64,000 nucleotides of DNA, from assembly GCA_964461115.1 (NCBI GenBank), contig CAYWSX010000001.1:62001-126000 (forward strand), read 5' to 3'. Below, piece by piece: positions 25,606-35,365 of this stretch. This DNA comes from RGIG2134 sp964461115. Lineage in GTDB: Bacteria > Cyanobacteriota > Vampirovibrionia > Gastranaerophilales > Gastranaerophilaceae. The position numbers and the translations under genes are program-made. Below the pieces are notes generated by a model that ran no database searches, was not told the DNA's origin, and saw nothing but the letters and a program-made list of their open reading frames with translations. Within the stretch, counting starts at the first letter, position 1. The number at the start of each line of letters is the position of its first letter.

Positions 25606-26397
25606 ATGGCTGTTGATTTACTCAATTTGTTATCACCAAACAGTATAATTGTGTTTATTCTCGTTTTTACACGACTTGCAGGAATGATTTCATCTGCTCC
25701 TCTTTTTTCGACTTATCCGATACCTGCACAAGCTAAAATATGGCTTTGCGCAACAATTGCATTCATTATTTATCCCGTAGTAATAAAGACAACGGGGCTT
25801 TACATTCCAAACAACATGCTCGAACTGACACTTTTTCTTGTAAAGGAATTTTTTATCGGTTTTCTTATAGGTTTTATTGCAAAGTTCATATTCAGTGCAG
25901 TGCAAATCGGTGGTCAAACCCTTGGAATACAGATGGGGGTAGCAATGAGCCAAGTGTTAGACCCGACTTCAAATGAACAGACTCCTGTTATCGGGCAATT
26001 GTATGTTTACATTGCAACCATAGTATTTATCGCCCTGAATGCTCACCAGTGGCTGTTTATTTCGGTTTATAAGAGCTTCACGGCAATTCCGCCTGGGTTG
26101 GAATTTATTTTTACCCCTGCGCTTGTAAAGCAGGTGATTATTCTTTTTTCAAATATGTTTGTAATTTCTTTTCAAATAATTCTGCCTGTATTTTGCGTCT
26201 TGCTGGTAAGTGAAGTTTTAATGGGCTTTATGGCGAAAATGATGCCGCAAATGAACATTTTTATGGTCGCTTTACCTTTTAAAATTGCTTTGGGGATGAT
26301 TTTGCTTATAATGTTTACTGCACCGACAGTTTCGTACCTGGGTTTTGCAATAGAAAAATATATGGCAGGGATTTTAAGACTATTTATGGGAGGATGA
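25606..26397 (+). CDS. fliR: Flagellar/type III export gate protein FliR
   Basis: 263 residues with about six membrane helices. Seen: RLAGMISSAPLFSTYPIP near the N-terminus, GFLIGFIAK, GQTLGIQMGVAMSQVLDPTSN and PVFCVLLVSEVLMG, all characteristic. The ATG at 25606 has a GAGGAGG ribosome site. Immediately followed by flhB. Confidence 0.96.
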   Translation: MAVDLLNLLSPNSIIVFILVFTRLAGMISSAPLFSTYPIPAQAKIWLCATIAFIIYPVVIKTTGLYIPNNMLELTLFLVKEFFIGFLIGFIAKFIFSAVQIGGQTLGIQMGVAMSQVLDPTSNEQTPVIGQLYVYIATIVFIALNAHQWLFISVYKSFTAIPPGLEFIFTPALVKQVIILFSNMFVISFQIILPVFCVLLVSEVLMGFMAKMMPQMNIFMVALPFKIALGMILLIMFTAPTVSYLGFAIEKYMAGILRLFMGG

Positions 26398-26403
26398 GCC
26401 TGA

Positions 26404-27480
26404 ATGGCAGGGGATAACAAAACGGAAGAAGCCACGCCCCGCCGGCGAGAGAAAGAGCGGGAAAAGGGCAACATATCAAAAAGTCAGGATTTGAACTCTG
26501 CTATAACAATCAGTGCAGGGTGCCTTTTGATGGCCGCGCTGGCGTCCAAACTAATGGCAAATACTCGCGACCTGATGTATCAAACACTTACCCACCTTAA
26601 TCCGAAAGAAATACCCGCTGATGATATAATTGCAATACTTGTACCTTTTGCAAAAGGTGCAGGCGCGATTCTATTGCCGTTTTTAATCGGGCTTATGATT
26701 TTTACCGCCATATTACTCAGAATGCAGGTTGGCTCGCTTTTTGCTACAGAAAAAATAAAACCGACCCTCGAAAAACTTTCTCCGTCCAATGTAATGAACG
26801 GCTTAAAAAAACTATTTAACCCTTTTTCTCCGAAAAATATGGTAGAACTTGCTAAATCAATTATAAAAATGGTTGTCGTTGCATACTGCGGATACAGCGC
26901 AATAGCAGGCAGAAAAGATGAACTTTACGGGCTTATGGGTGCAGACTTGCACGCAGGTTTTGCTCTTTTAGCCGATGTATTAATTCAGATGCTCATAAAT
27001 ATATGCCTGGCAATGCTGATTCTTGGATTCTTGGACAAAAAATTCCAAGACTATGAATACAACAAATCCCTCAAAATGACCAAGCAGGAAGTAAAAGATG
27101 AATGGAAGAACGCAGAAGGGGACCCGCTTATCAAATCTAAAATCAGAGCAGCACAAATGCAGTTTATGCAGTCAAAGATGATGTCAGAAATACCAAAAGC
27201 TGACGTCGTGGTGGTAAACCCGACACACTACGCTGTTGCAATAAAATATGACAAAATAGAAGCTCCTGCCCCTATGGTCGTCGCCAAAGGAGTAGATTTT
27301 ATGGCGTTTAAGATCCGCGAAATTGCAAAAAATAACGAAATACCTATCGTCGAGAACCCACCGCTTGCACGTGCGTTGTATAAACTTGTAAAAATTGATA
27401 CGATAATTCCGGCTGAATTGTATGTTGCAGTAGCCGAAATCCTCGCTTTCGTGTACAATAAAAATAAGAGCGGAGTTTGA
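26404..27480 (+). CDS. flhB: Flagellar/type III export switch protein FlhB
   Basis: Controls the change of export specificity. N-terminal EEATPRRREKEREKGNISKS, four membrane helices, the linker DEWKNAEGDPLIKSKIR, and the self-cleaving NPTH site (NPTHYAVAIKYD). The C-terminal domain ends in ENPPLARALYKLVKI. All features of an active FlhB are present. Full length at 358 residues, six bases before flhA. Confidence 0.97.
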   Translation: MAGDNKTEEATPRRREKEREKGNISKSQDLNSAITISAGCLLMAALASKLMANTRDLMYQTLTHLNPKEIPADDIIAILVPFAKGAGAILLPFLIGLMIFTAILLRMQVGSLFATEKIKPTLEKLSPSNVMNGLKKLFNPFSPKNMVELAKSIIKMVVVAYCGYSAIAGRKDELYGLMGADLHAGFALLADVLIQMLINICLAMLILGFLDKKFQDYEYNKSLKMTKQEVKDEWKNAEGDPLIKSKIRAAQMQFMQSKMMSEIPKADVVVVNPTHYAVAIKYDKIEAPAPMVVAKGVDFMAFKIREIAKNNEIPIVENPPLARALYKLVKIDTIIPAELYVAVAEILAFVYNKNKSGV

Positions 27481-27486
27481 GGTTAA

Positions 27487-29595
27487 ATGAATTTAAACGC
27501 CTTATCATCAATATTTAAGAATAACGATATAATCCTTGCCGTAGGCTTGGTAATTATCGTGTCTATGATGATTTTGCCGCTTCCTCCGCAGCTTTTGGAC
27601 ATATTATTAACCTTAAATATTTCACTTTCGGTAATTATTCTTTTGGTTTGTTTATTTACGAAAGAACCGCTTGAATATTCATCTTTCCCGATTATATTGC
27701 TTATTTCAACGATTTTCAGACTCGGTTTAAACGTCAGTTCTACAAGACTAATTCTTTTAAAAGCAGAAGCAGGAGACGTTATCAGCTCGTTTGGGGAGTT
27801 CGTTGTCGGAGGCAACTACGTTGTAGGTTTCATTATATTTGCAATTCTCGTATTGATTAACTTTATGGTAATCACGGGCGGTGCCGGACGTGTTGCTGAA
27901 GTTTCCGCAAGATTCACGTTAGACAGTTTGCCTGGTAAGCAATTGTCTATTGACGCCGACTTAAACTCAGGTTTGATAAATGAAGACCAAGCAAAAACCC
28001 GAAGACGTAAACTTGAGCGAGAAGCAGATTTTTACGGTACCATGGACGGTGCTTCAAAATTCGTAAAAGGCGACGCTACAGCGGGTATCGTCATAACCGT
28101 TATTAACATTTTCGGGGGCTTAATCATCGGAGTTTGGCAGCTCAAAATGGATATAATGAACGCGTTGAGCACATATACAATATTAACGGTCGGAGACGGT
28201 CTTGTATCGCAAATTCCGGCGCTTCTTATATCATTCGCAACAGGTTTAATTATCACTCGTGCAAGCGGCCAGGAATCATCGCTTTCTCAAGACATCAAAA
28301 CAGAAATGTTTTCCAACCCGATTGTTCTTGGCGTTGTTTCAGGATTAATGCTTTTGCTCGGCTTGGTTCCGGGTATGCCGACAATCCCGTTTATGGGCGT
28401 GGGTGCAATTGCAGGCTGGTTTGCCTATAAGAAAAAACAAGAAAAAGAAGAAATTGAAGCACAGGAAAAAGCTGCCGAAGAAGAAAAAGTTATAGCCGAA
28501 AAAACAGGCAAAAAACGAAAAAAAATAACAAAAGAAAGCGTAATGGAGCTTTTGAACGTAGAAACCATCGAAATTGAAATCGGTTATCGTCTTGTTCCGC
28601 TCATAAATGTAGAGCAGGGCGGAGATTTGCTTGAAAGAATAGCACAAATCCGCCGTCAGACAGCATTAGATCTTGGAATAATCCTGCCTTCAATACGAGT
28701 TCGAGATAATCTGCAACTGCCCCCTAATCAATATCAAATCAACCTTAAAGGTGTGCCGATTGAGTTCGGGGAAGTTTATCCGGACAGAAGTCTTGCAATG
28801 AACGCTTTAGGCGGCGCGGATGATCCTAATTTAAAAGGAATCAGCGCAATTGAACCTGCATTTGGTCTGCCTGCTTTGTGGATTGAAGAAAAAGACCGTG
28901 ATTACGCTGAAATGAATAGCTATACTGTCGTAAGCCCTTCTGCCGTAATTTCCACACACCTAACCGAAGTAATCAAGAAGAATTCATCAGAAGTTCTTTC
29001 AAGAGCCGATGTTACACAGCTTATAGATAATCTTAAAAAAGAGGTTTCCGAAGACTATGTAAACGATTTGATGAAAGAAATAACAAATTCCGACATACAA
29101 CAAGTTATCCAAAACCTTTTAAAAGAAAGAGTTTCAATCCGAGATCTTCGCACAATTCTTGAAGTAATAAGCTTGCAGTCCAAAGTCTCAAAAAATGCGG
29201 ACTTTTTAACAGAGCAAGTGCGGCAAGCGTTATCCAGAACAATTTGTAAACAAAATCTTTCAGAAACAGGGGAGCTTCTTGCAATTACACTTGCTCCTGA
29301 CGTAGAAAATATTATTGCTCAAGGCATAAGCCCTGACGGTCAAAGTTTGACTCTCGACCCTGAATTTACAAGAAAACTCTTAGACGGGCTGAACTATGAA
29401 CTGGAAAAAGCCATTAAATCAAACGGCTCACAGCCTGTGATACTTTGCTCGTCACCAATCAGGCTTCCGTTCAGAAGACTCATCGAAAGAACTTATCCAC
29501 AAATTTTTGTTATGTCGTATAATGAAATCAGCAACAATACAAAAGCCAAATCTGTCGGTATAATAAAGGTATCACCTGCACAGACAGTAATATAA
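27487..29595 (+). CDS. flhA: Flagellar export gate protein FlhA (copy 1)
   Basis: Ion-channel and docking subunit of the export gate. Eight membrane helices in the first ~320 residues with the FHIPEP region (FTLDSLPGKQLSIDADLNSG, FYGTMDGASKFVKGDA), a Lys/Glu-rich linker (about 318-350), then the nonameric cytoplasmic domain (about 360-702) ending with RLIERTYPQIFVMSYNEI. The linker is unusually long and charged. It shares the operon with FliPQR-FlhB, so it is the gate expected to work with that channel. A second, clearly different FlhA-type gene is at 50-52 kb. Confidence 0.96.
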   Translation: MNLNALSSIFKNNDIILAVGLVIIVSMMILPLPPQLLDILLTLNISLSVIILLVCLFTKEPLEYSSFPIILLISTIFRLGLNVSSTRLILLKAEAGDVISSFGEFVVGGNYVVGFIIFAILVLINFMVITGGAGRVAEVSARFTLDSLPGKQLSIDADLNSGLINEDQAKTRRRKLEREADFYGTMDGASKFVKGDATAGIVITVINIFGGLIIGVWQLKMDIMNALSTYTILTVGDGLVSQIPALLISFATGLIITRASGQESSLSQDIKTEMFSNPIVLGVVSGLMLLLGLVPGMPTIPFMGVGAIAGWFAYKKKQEKEEIEAQEKAAEEEKVIAEKTGKKRKKITKESVMELLNVETIEIEIGYRLVPLINVEQGGDLLERIAQIRRQTALDLGIILPSIRVRDNLQLPPNQYQINLKGVPIEFGEVYPDRSLAMNALGGADDPNLKGISAIEPAFGLPALWIEEKDRDYAEMNSYTVVSPSAVISTHLTEVIKKNSSEVLSRADVTQLIDNLKKEVSEDYVNDLMKEITNSDIQQVIQNLLKERVSIRDLRTILEVISLQSKVSKNADFLTEQVRQALSRTICKQNLSETGELLAITLAPDVENIIAQGISPDGQSLTLDPEFTRKLLDGLNYELEKAIKSNGSQPVILCSSPIRLPFRRLIERTYPQIFVMSYNEISNNTKAKSVGIIKVSPAQTVI

Positions 29596-29620
29596 TTACA
29601 AATACGAAAGAGTTAAGAAT

Positions 29621-30202
29621 ATGTCAGTACTTTTTAAAGAAAAACAAATTATAAAAATAATTCCTGATAACGTAGAATTTGCGTGCAATATGCAGATTTT
29701 AAATTCTGATGATAAATTTATAAGAATATCTTCCGAAAACTCAGATAAAGCACTTACCGGAGATGTTGAATGTTTCAGCGTAGCGGATGAAGGAATTTTA
29801 TACTTTAAATCAGTATTGGAAAAAGAAGGAACAAATTTTAAGCTTATCGCGCCGTCTAAAGTTAGTATGCTTCAAAGACGGGAGTACTCCAGAACACCTT
29901 TGTCAGCAGAAGTAATTATGAAGAGCGTAAAAGCCGAAATCAGAGTAAAAACAACTGATATTTCAGCAGGCGGAATGCAGATTTTATCTGCGGGAGAAAT
30001 CGCCATGAGCGCAGATTATAACTTCACACTGGAACTTGATAAATACAAGTCAATCAGTGCGGTATTCACGCCAATCCGTCAAGACAAAAATAACGACGGA
30101 AGTTATACGATATCGGGTAAATTCACAACTATGGAAAGCAGGGACAGAATTGCCTTGGTACAATTCTGCTTCAAAAAACAAATGGAGAATACAAACAGAT
30201 AA
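29621..30202 (+). CDS. PilZ-domain c-di-GMP receptor (YcgR-like)
   Basis: 193 residues: an N-terminal YcgR-like beta domain (about 1-85) and a C-terminal PilZ domain with both c-di-GMP-binding signatures intact, QRREYSR (RxxxR) and DISAGGMQ (DxSxxG). Such proteins act as brakes or regulators of flagella. It lies 25 bases after flhA and overlaps the next gene by one base, so it belongs to the export operon. Confidence 0.9.
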   Translation: MSVLFKEKQIIKIIPDNVEFACNMQILNSDDKFIRISSENSDKALTGDVECFSVADEGILYFKSVLEKEGTNFKLIAPSKVSMLQRREYSRTPLSAEVIMKSVKAEIRVKTTDISAGGMQILSAGEIAMSADYNFTLELDKYKSISAVFTPIRQDKNNDGSYTISGKFTTMESRDRIALVQFCFKKQMENTNR

Positions 30203-30432
30203 TGTCTGAAATGACTCATTCTAAAAAATTTGCAGGTCTTTTGGCTTCGTTTACCGTAATAATTATGGTGGGAGCAAATCTTATCATGTCGATGACAATA
30301 GACTTCAGCACGATGATGTTTGTTTTTCAAAAAGTCATACCCACTGCATTTTTAATGGGACTTTTAGGACACTGGTCAGGAAAAATTCTGGACAATCCGA
30401 AAGGCAGAAAGTCAAAACCTAAAAAACAATAA
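30202..30432 (+). CDS. Small two-helix membrane protein (76 aa)
   Basis: Two hydrophobic helices (about residues 9-31 and 38-58) with a Lys-rich C-terminal tail facing, by charge, the cytoplasm. The start overlaps the PilZ stop (TAATG). The family is not recognised; the position suggests a membrane partner of the PilZ protein or the kinase that follows. Confidence 0.6.
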   Translation: MSEMTHSKKFAGLLASFTVIIMVGANLIMSMTIDFSTMMFVFQKVIPTAFLMGLLGHWSGKILDNPKGRKSKPKKQ

Positions 30433-30442
30433 GGAAATTAAA

Positions 30443-32065
30443 ATGGCTAAAGATACTGTAAAATTAAGGTTAAGTTCACATTTGGCTCTTATTACATCTG
30501 TACTCATCGGTGCGATAGTGTTGTTCATTTCCGCGTACGTAACAATGTTTTTAAAAGATGTATCAACGCAGGTTGAAAGCCAAGCAAGTACAGTTAATAA
30601 AGCTGTTTCAACATCACTTTTTCAGGTATTATCCGCGAGCGTAGACAAAAAAGATTATGCAAATGTCGATAAAATAGTAAATAATGCGATTACGAATAAC
30701 CTGATAGCCTATTTTATAATAAAGGATAACGACACAAATATAATCACATATTCTACGATTGAAAAATTAAAGGGCAAAGTCTTAAATAAAAATCTTTTAA
30801 ACAGAGTAAATGCCGATGAGAACAATCAATATACCCTGCAAAAAGACACTTCGACCTATTACATTTCAGGCCCCAAAAAAACCTGCACGATGTATATCGG
30901 TTTTTATTCCAAAGCTATTTTAAGTCAAAATGTAGAAAACTTTATCAACAATATGAGCTATCTCGTAATACTGGCAATACTTTTAGGCTTATTCTTATCT
31001 CATATTTTAACCAAAATTATAACAACGCCTCTGGACAAGCTTACGGAAAGCACAAAACGCATTGCCCAAGGAGACTTAAACCATAAAATACCTTATTTCA
31101 ACTACGTAGAACTTGATGAACTGGTGACATCTTACAACTCAATGGCAGAAGCTCTCCAAGATATATACAGCTCTCTTGAAAATCAGGTTTCGGAACGTAC
31201 AAAACAGCTTAACCAAGCCTATAACGAACTTCAAAACACACAAGCCATGATGGTTCACTCCGAAAAAATGAAATCTCTGGGCGAACTGGTTGCAGGAATT
31301 ACGCATGAAATTAATAATCCGATTAATTTTATTTATGGAAATCTTATCCACCTCACAAGCTATACAAACGACCTTATTATGCTCATAGACAAGTACGTAG
31401 AATACGAAAGTGATTTGCTTGATGAACATAAAAAAGAAATCGAACAAATAAAAGAAGACATAGACCTTGCATTCCTCAAAGATGACCTAGGAGCGCTTAT
31501 AAACAGCTGCAAAGAAGGCACTGAGCGGACAAAAAACATCATAGCAGACCTCAAAAACTTCTCAAGAATGGAAGAACGGGTCTTAAGCAGTATAAACATC
31601 CCAAAAGAAATAGACACAACGCTTAATATACTGCATTCCAAGTATAAAAACCGCATTGAAATTCACAAAGAATACGAAGAGGAACTTCCACTTGTGGAAA
31701 GCTATGGAGGCCAGCTGAATCAAGTATTCATGAATATTTTGGACAATGCTTTTTATGCTATTGAAGACAAAGGCGATGTTTTTATCAGACTAAAACATGT
31801 TGACGACAATGTTATAATTGAAATTGAAGACAACGGCAAAGGTATGGAACGAAAGATTGCAGAACGCATATTTGACCCGTTCTTTACTACAAAACCCGTA
31901 GGAAAAGGGACAGGACTTGGTATGTCAATAAGTTATCGTGTCATAAAAGACCACCAAGGAGACATAAGGATTAAAACGCAAGTCGGAAAAGGCACAAGAT
32001 TTACAATAACATTGCCTACTCAATTTGTGAAAGAAAAGGAAAGTGTGAATAATGAGCAAGTATAA
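30443..32065 (+). CDS. Membrane sensor histidine kinase with HAMP domain
   Basis: TM1 at about 13-36, an extracytoplasmic sensor region 37-170, TM2 171-190, HAMP 190-240, a coiled coil, the H-box GELVAGITHEINNP with phosphoacceptor H288, and an ATPase domain with N-box NILDNAFYAIE, DNGKGM and GKGTGLGMS. All catalytic motifs are intact. Its 3' end overlaps the HD-GYP response regulator by 14 bases; the two are almost certainly a pair. Signal unknown. Confidence 0.93.
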   Translation: MAKDTVKLRLSSHLALITSVLIGAIVLFISAYVTMFLKDVSTQVESQASTVNKAVSTSLFQVLSASVDKKDYANVDKIVNNAITNNLIAYFIIKDNDTNIITYSTIEKLKGKVLNKNLLNRVNADENNQYTLQKDTSTYYISGPKKTCTMYIGFYSKAILSQNVENFINNMSYLVILAILLGLFLSHILTKIITTPLDKLTESTKRIAQGDLNHKIPYFNYVELDELVTSYNSMAEALQDIYSSLENQVSERTKQLNQAYNELQNTQAMMVHSEKMKSLGELVAGITHEINNPINFIYGNLIHLTSYTNDLIMLIDKYVEYESDLLDEHKKEIEQIKEDIDLAFLKDDLGALINSCKEGTERTKNIIADLKNFSRMEERVLSSINIPKEIDTTLNILHSKYKNRIEIHKEYEEELPLVESYGGQLNQVFMNILDNAFYAIEDKGDVFIRLKHVDDNVIIEIEDNGKGMERKIAERIFDPFFTTKPVGKGTGLGMSISYRVIKDHQGDIRIKTQVGKGTRFTITLPTQFVKEKESVNNEQV

Positions 32066-33062
32066 AATTTTATTGGTAGATGACGAAGAAAACAATTTAA
32101 TGCTCCTTTACAGAACTCTCAGGGGGAAATATGACATTGTCAAGACAACATCTCCACTCGACGCAATTGAGTTAATGAAAACGCAGCAGTTTCACCTCAT
32201 TTTATCTGACCATAAAATGCCGGAAATGGACGGTGTGGAACTCTTAAAACACGTATATGACAATTACCCGGACACAGTGAGAATCCTCGTCACAGCATAC
32301 TCTGACATCTCTATCCTAATCGGTTCAATAAATCTTGCAAAAATATACCGCTACATAAAAAAACCGTTCAACCCTACCGAACTGGAACTTGTTGTTGAAT
32401 CAGGCCTCGAATATTTTCAACTAAAGCAAGACAATGAACTTTTAATAAACGACCTTAAAGAGCTGTTTTCGGGTACAATCCGGGCTATTATCGAAGCACT
32501 CGACGCGAAAGACTCTTATACGCTTGGCAGAAGCAGAAGAGTAACGTATTATTCATTAAAACTTGCAAAAAAGTTGAACCTGTCAGAATCAGAACTCGGT
32601 AAAATCGAACTTGCAGGTCTTTTGCACGATATAGGAATGATTGGAGTTTCTGACGATGTGTTGTTCAAAACAGAAAAACTCTCAGATGAGGAGTTTCAAG
32701 AAATCAAATTACACGTTGATCATGGCGTAAAAATTCTCGAAGATATCAAACAATTACGCGATGTCATTCAAATAATTAGATACCACCACGAGCACTACGA
32801 CGGAAACGGCTATCCATACGGAGTTAAGGGTGAAGAAATACCACTGGGTTCACGTATAATTGCGATTGCTGATGCTTACGACGGAATGGTCTCAAATCGT
32901 GTATACAGAGAGGCAATGAAGCCTCAAGACGCGTTGCAGGTGCTTGAAAATCTCTCGGGTAAACAATTTGACCCTGCACTAATTGAGATTTTTAAAGAAA
33001 TTCTCCCCGATATATTAAAAGAAATAGAAGAATACGAACAAGCTGAAAAATCCCGGCAATAA
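32052..33062 (+). CDS. Response regulator with HD-GYP phosphodiesterase domain
   Basis: Receiver domain 1-120 (LLVDDEENN, phosphoacceptor Asp in SDHKMPEMDG, K in YIKKPF), then an HD-GYP domain with intact LLHDIG, YHHEHYDGNGYP and ADAYDGM. HD-GYP enzymes hydrolyse c-di-GMP to GMP. Partner of the overlapping kinase. With the PilZ protein this forms a c-di-GMP circuit within the export operon. A close paralogue is at 40.2 kb. Followed by pnp with its own promoter. Confidence 0.94.
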   Translation: MSKYKILLVDDEENNLMLLYRTLRGKYDIVKTTSPLDAIELMKTQQFHLILSDHKMPEMDGVELLKHVYDNYPDTVRILVTAYSDISILIGSINLAKIYRYIKKPFNPTELELVVESGLEYFQLKQDNELLINDLKELFSGTIRAIIEALDAKDSYTLGRSRRVTYYSLKLAKKLNLSESELGKIELAGLLHDIGMIGVSDDVLFKTEKLSDEEFQEIKLHVDHGVKILEDIKQLRDVIQIIRYHHEHYDGNGYPYGVKGEEIPLGSRIIAIADAYDGMVSNRVYREAMKPQDALQVLENLSGKQFDPALIEIFKEILPDILKEIEEYEQAEKSRQ

Positions 33063-33152
33063 ACCTAAATTTTTCTTTCTTTTCGATCTTGTTTGTCCTA
33101 TAATTTAGTCAAACAAAGAAGTGTATAACTTAAGAAAAGAAAGAGAAAAAAG

Positions 33153-35279
33153 ATGAACGAAGTAAAAAAATTCGAAATCGAAATCGGCGGGAAGCCGGTA
33201 GTCATCGAAACAGGGAAGTATGCGAAACAAGCAACTTCATCAGTGACAGTGCGCTGCGGAGACACAATGTTGTTCGTACACTGCACGGTGGCTAAAGAAC
33301 CAAGAGTCGGAATCGACTTCTTCCCATTATTGATTGATTTTGAAGAAAGAATGTCAGCTATCGGTAAAATTCCGGGCGGCTACACAAAAAGCGAAGGAAG
33401 ACCTTCTGAAAAAGCAGTTTTAGTTTCAAGATTAATAGACAGACCCATAAGACCTTTATTCCCGAAAGGATACAGAAACGATGTTCAAATCGTATCTCAA
33501 TTGCTCAGCTCTGATCAAGAAAACCAGCCTGATACATTGTCAATTTTAGCAGCATCAACTGCATTGATGATTTCAGGCGCACCTTTCGAAGGTCCCGTCG
33601 GTGCGGTAAGAGTTGGCAGACTTGACGGTCAATTCATAGCTAACCCTACATACAACCAAGCTGAAAAATCTGATATGGATATCGTAATTGCAGGTACATC
33701 TGACTCTGTAATCATGGTTGAAGCAGGCTGCAAATTCGTTACGGAAGACGATATTATGGCTGCTGTTGAATTTGCCCAAGTTGAAATCAAAAAACAAGTT
33801 GAAGCTCAAATTGCATTCGCAAAAGAATGCGGTGTTGAAAGAGAAGAATTCGTAAACCCTTACGATACTACTGAATTAGACAACATCATCAAAGAAGCTG
33901 CTTATGATACAGTTTCTGAGGCTTACCACAACTTCGACAGAGAATACAGAAAAGCTAAACTCGACGAAGCTAAAAAAGCTGTAAAAGCTAAAATCGAAGC
34001 GCTTCCGGACGATAATGCTATCAAAGCTATGATGGCAGAAACAGGAATCGACTTTGTTTCAGAACAATTCAAATGCTTAGAAAAGAAAATAATGCGTAAA
34101 ATGATTACAGAAGAAGGCGTTCGTGCTGACGGAAGAAAATCAGATGAAGTTCGCCCTATCTGGTGCGAAACAGGTGTTATTCCTCGTGCACACGGTTCTG
34201 CCGTATTCACAAGAGGACAAACTCAAGCGCTTTCTATCGTAACTCTTGCGGGTCCAGGTATGGCTCAAGAATTCGACGGAGTTGACCCTATCAAATCAAA
34301 ATCATATATGCACAAATACATCTTCCCTGGCTTCTCAGTCGGCGAAGTTAAACCTCTAAGAGGACCAGGCAGACGTGAAGTTGGTCACGGGAACCTTGCT
34401 GAACGTGCTAACGTTCCTGCGTTGCCTTCTCAAGAAGACTTCGGCTACACAATCCGTGTAACATCCGATATTTTAGAATCCAACGGTTCAACATCAATGG
34501 CTTCTACTTGCGGCAGCTCAATGGCTCTAATGAACGCAGGTGTTCCTGTTAAATGTATGATTTCAGGTGTTGCAATGGGTCTTATCAAAGAAGGTGAAAC
34601 TGATACGGTCTTAACTGACATCCAAGGTATCGAAGACTTCCTCGGCGATATGGACTTCAAAGTTACAGGTAACGAAACAGGTATCACAGCGCTTCAAATG
34701 GATATGAAAATCAAAGGTATTTCAAATCCTACATTGAAACGTGCTCTTGAACAAGCTAAAGTCGGAAGACTTCACATCATGGACAAAATGAAAGAAGCTA
34801 TCGCAGCTCCGGGCGAACTTTCACAGTTTGCACCGAGAATTTACACTATGATGATCGACCAAAAAGACATTGGCGCAGTTATCGGACCGGGCGGTAAAAA
34901 TATCAGAAACATTATCGACTGCTCAGGTGCGGAAATCGATATTCAAGACTCAGGTCTCGTTACAATCACATCTAACGACAAAGACGGCTTGGAAATCGCT
35001 AAGAGAATGATTGACGAAACAACATTCAAAGCTGAGCAAGGTATGGTTAAACGCGGTAAAGTTGTTAGAATCATCCCTATCGGCGCTTTCGTTGAATTAG
35101 CTCCTGGCAAAGACGGTATGGTTCACATTTCTCAAGTTTGCAACGAGAGAATTGACACTGTTGAAAGCCAATTGAGCGTAGGCGACGAAGTCGTTGTTAA
35201 AGTTATCAAAATTGATGACAAAGGCAGAGTAAACCTAACAATCAAAGGCGTTTCCGACGAGGAAAAAGCAAGCGTATAG
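33153..35279 (+). CDS. pnp: Polynucleotide phosphorylase
   Basis: 3'-5' phosphorolytic exoribonuclease of RNA turnover. Two RNase PH-like cores (first with FFPLLIDFEERMSAIGKIPGG, second with GQTQALSIVTL and GRREVGHGNLAERA), then a KH domain (GPGGKNIRNII) and a C-terminal S1 domain (GAFVELAPGKDGMVHISQV). Full length at 708 residues. A TATAAT box about 50 bases upstream at 33099 suggests its own promoter. Terminator follows. Confidence 0.97.
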   Translation: MNEVKKFEIEIGGKPVVIETGKYAKQATSSVTVRCGDTMLFVHCTVAKEPRVGIDFFPLLIDFEERMSAIGKIPGGYTKSEGRPSEKAVLVSRLIDRPIRPLFPKGYRNDVQIVSQLLSSDQENQPDTLSILAASTALMISGAPFEGPVGAVRVGRLDGQFIANPTYNQAEKSDMDIVIAGTSDSVIMVEAGCKFVTEDDIMAAVEFAQVEIKKQVEAQIAFAKECGVEREEFVNPYDTTELDNIIKEAAYDTVSEAYHNFDREYRKAKLDEAKKAVKAKIEALPDDNAIKAMMAETGIDFVSEQFKCLEKKIMRKMITEEGVRADGRKSDEVRPIWCETGVIPRAHGSAVFTRGQTQALSIVTLAGPGMAQEFDGVDPIKSKSYMHKYIFPGFSVGEVKPLRGPGRREVGHGNLAERANVPALPSQEDFGYTIRVTSDILESNGSTSMASTCGSSMALMNAGVPVKCMISGVAMGLIKEGETDTVLTDIQGIEDFLGDMDFKVTGNETGITALQMDMKIKGISNPTLKRALEQAKVGRLHIMDKMKEAIAAPGELSQFAPRIYTMMIDQKDIGAVIGPGGKNIRNIIDCSGAEIDIQDSGLVTITSNDKDGLEIAKRMIDETTFKAEQGMVKRGKVVRIIPIGAFVELAPGKDGMVHISQVCNERIDTVESQLSVGDEVVVKVIKIDDKGRVNLTIKGVSDEEKASV

Positions 35280-35289
35280 CAAAAATAAG

Positions 35290-35324
35290 AGCCTGCCCGC
35301 AAACTATTTTCGGGCGGGCTTTTT
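35290..35324 (+). terminator. Intrinsic terminator after pnp
   Basis: Ten-pair stem AGCCTGCCCG / CGGGCGGGCT (one G-T pair), followed by TTTT, ten bases after the pnp stop. Confidence 0.9.
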
Positions 35325-35365
35325 ATAACAAAAAATACCACTTACAGTTTATGAGGATACAAAAA

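Noticed and set aside
35351..35365. Earlier ATG for pgk
   Set aside because: It overlaps the GAGG ribosome site that serves the ATG at 35366, and the family starts at MKKSIKDL-like sequence.
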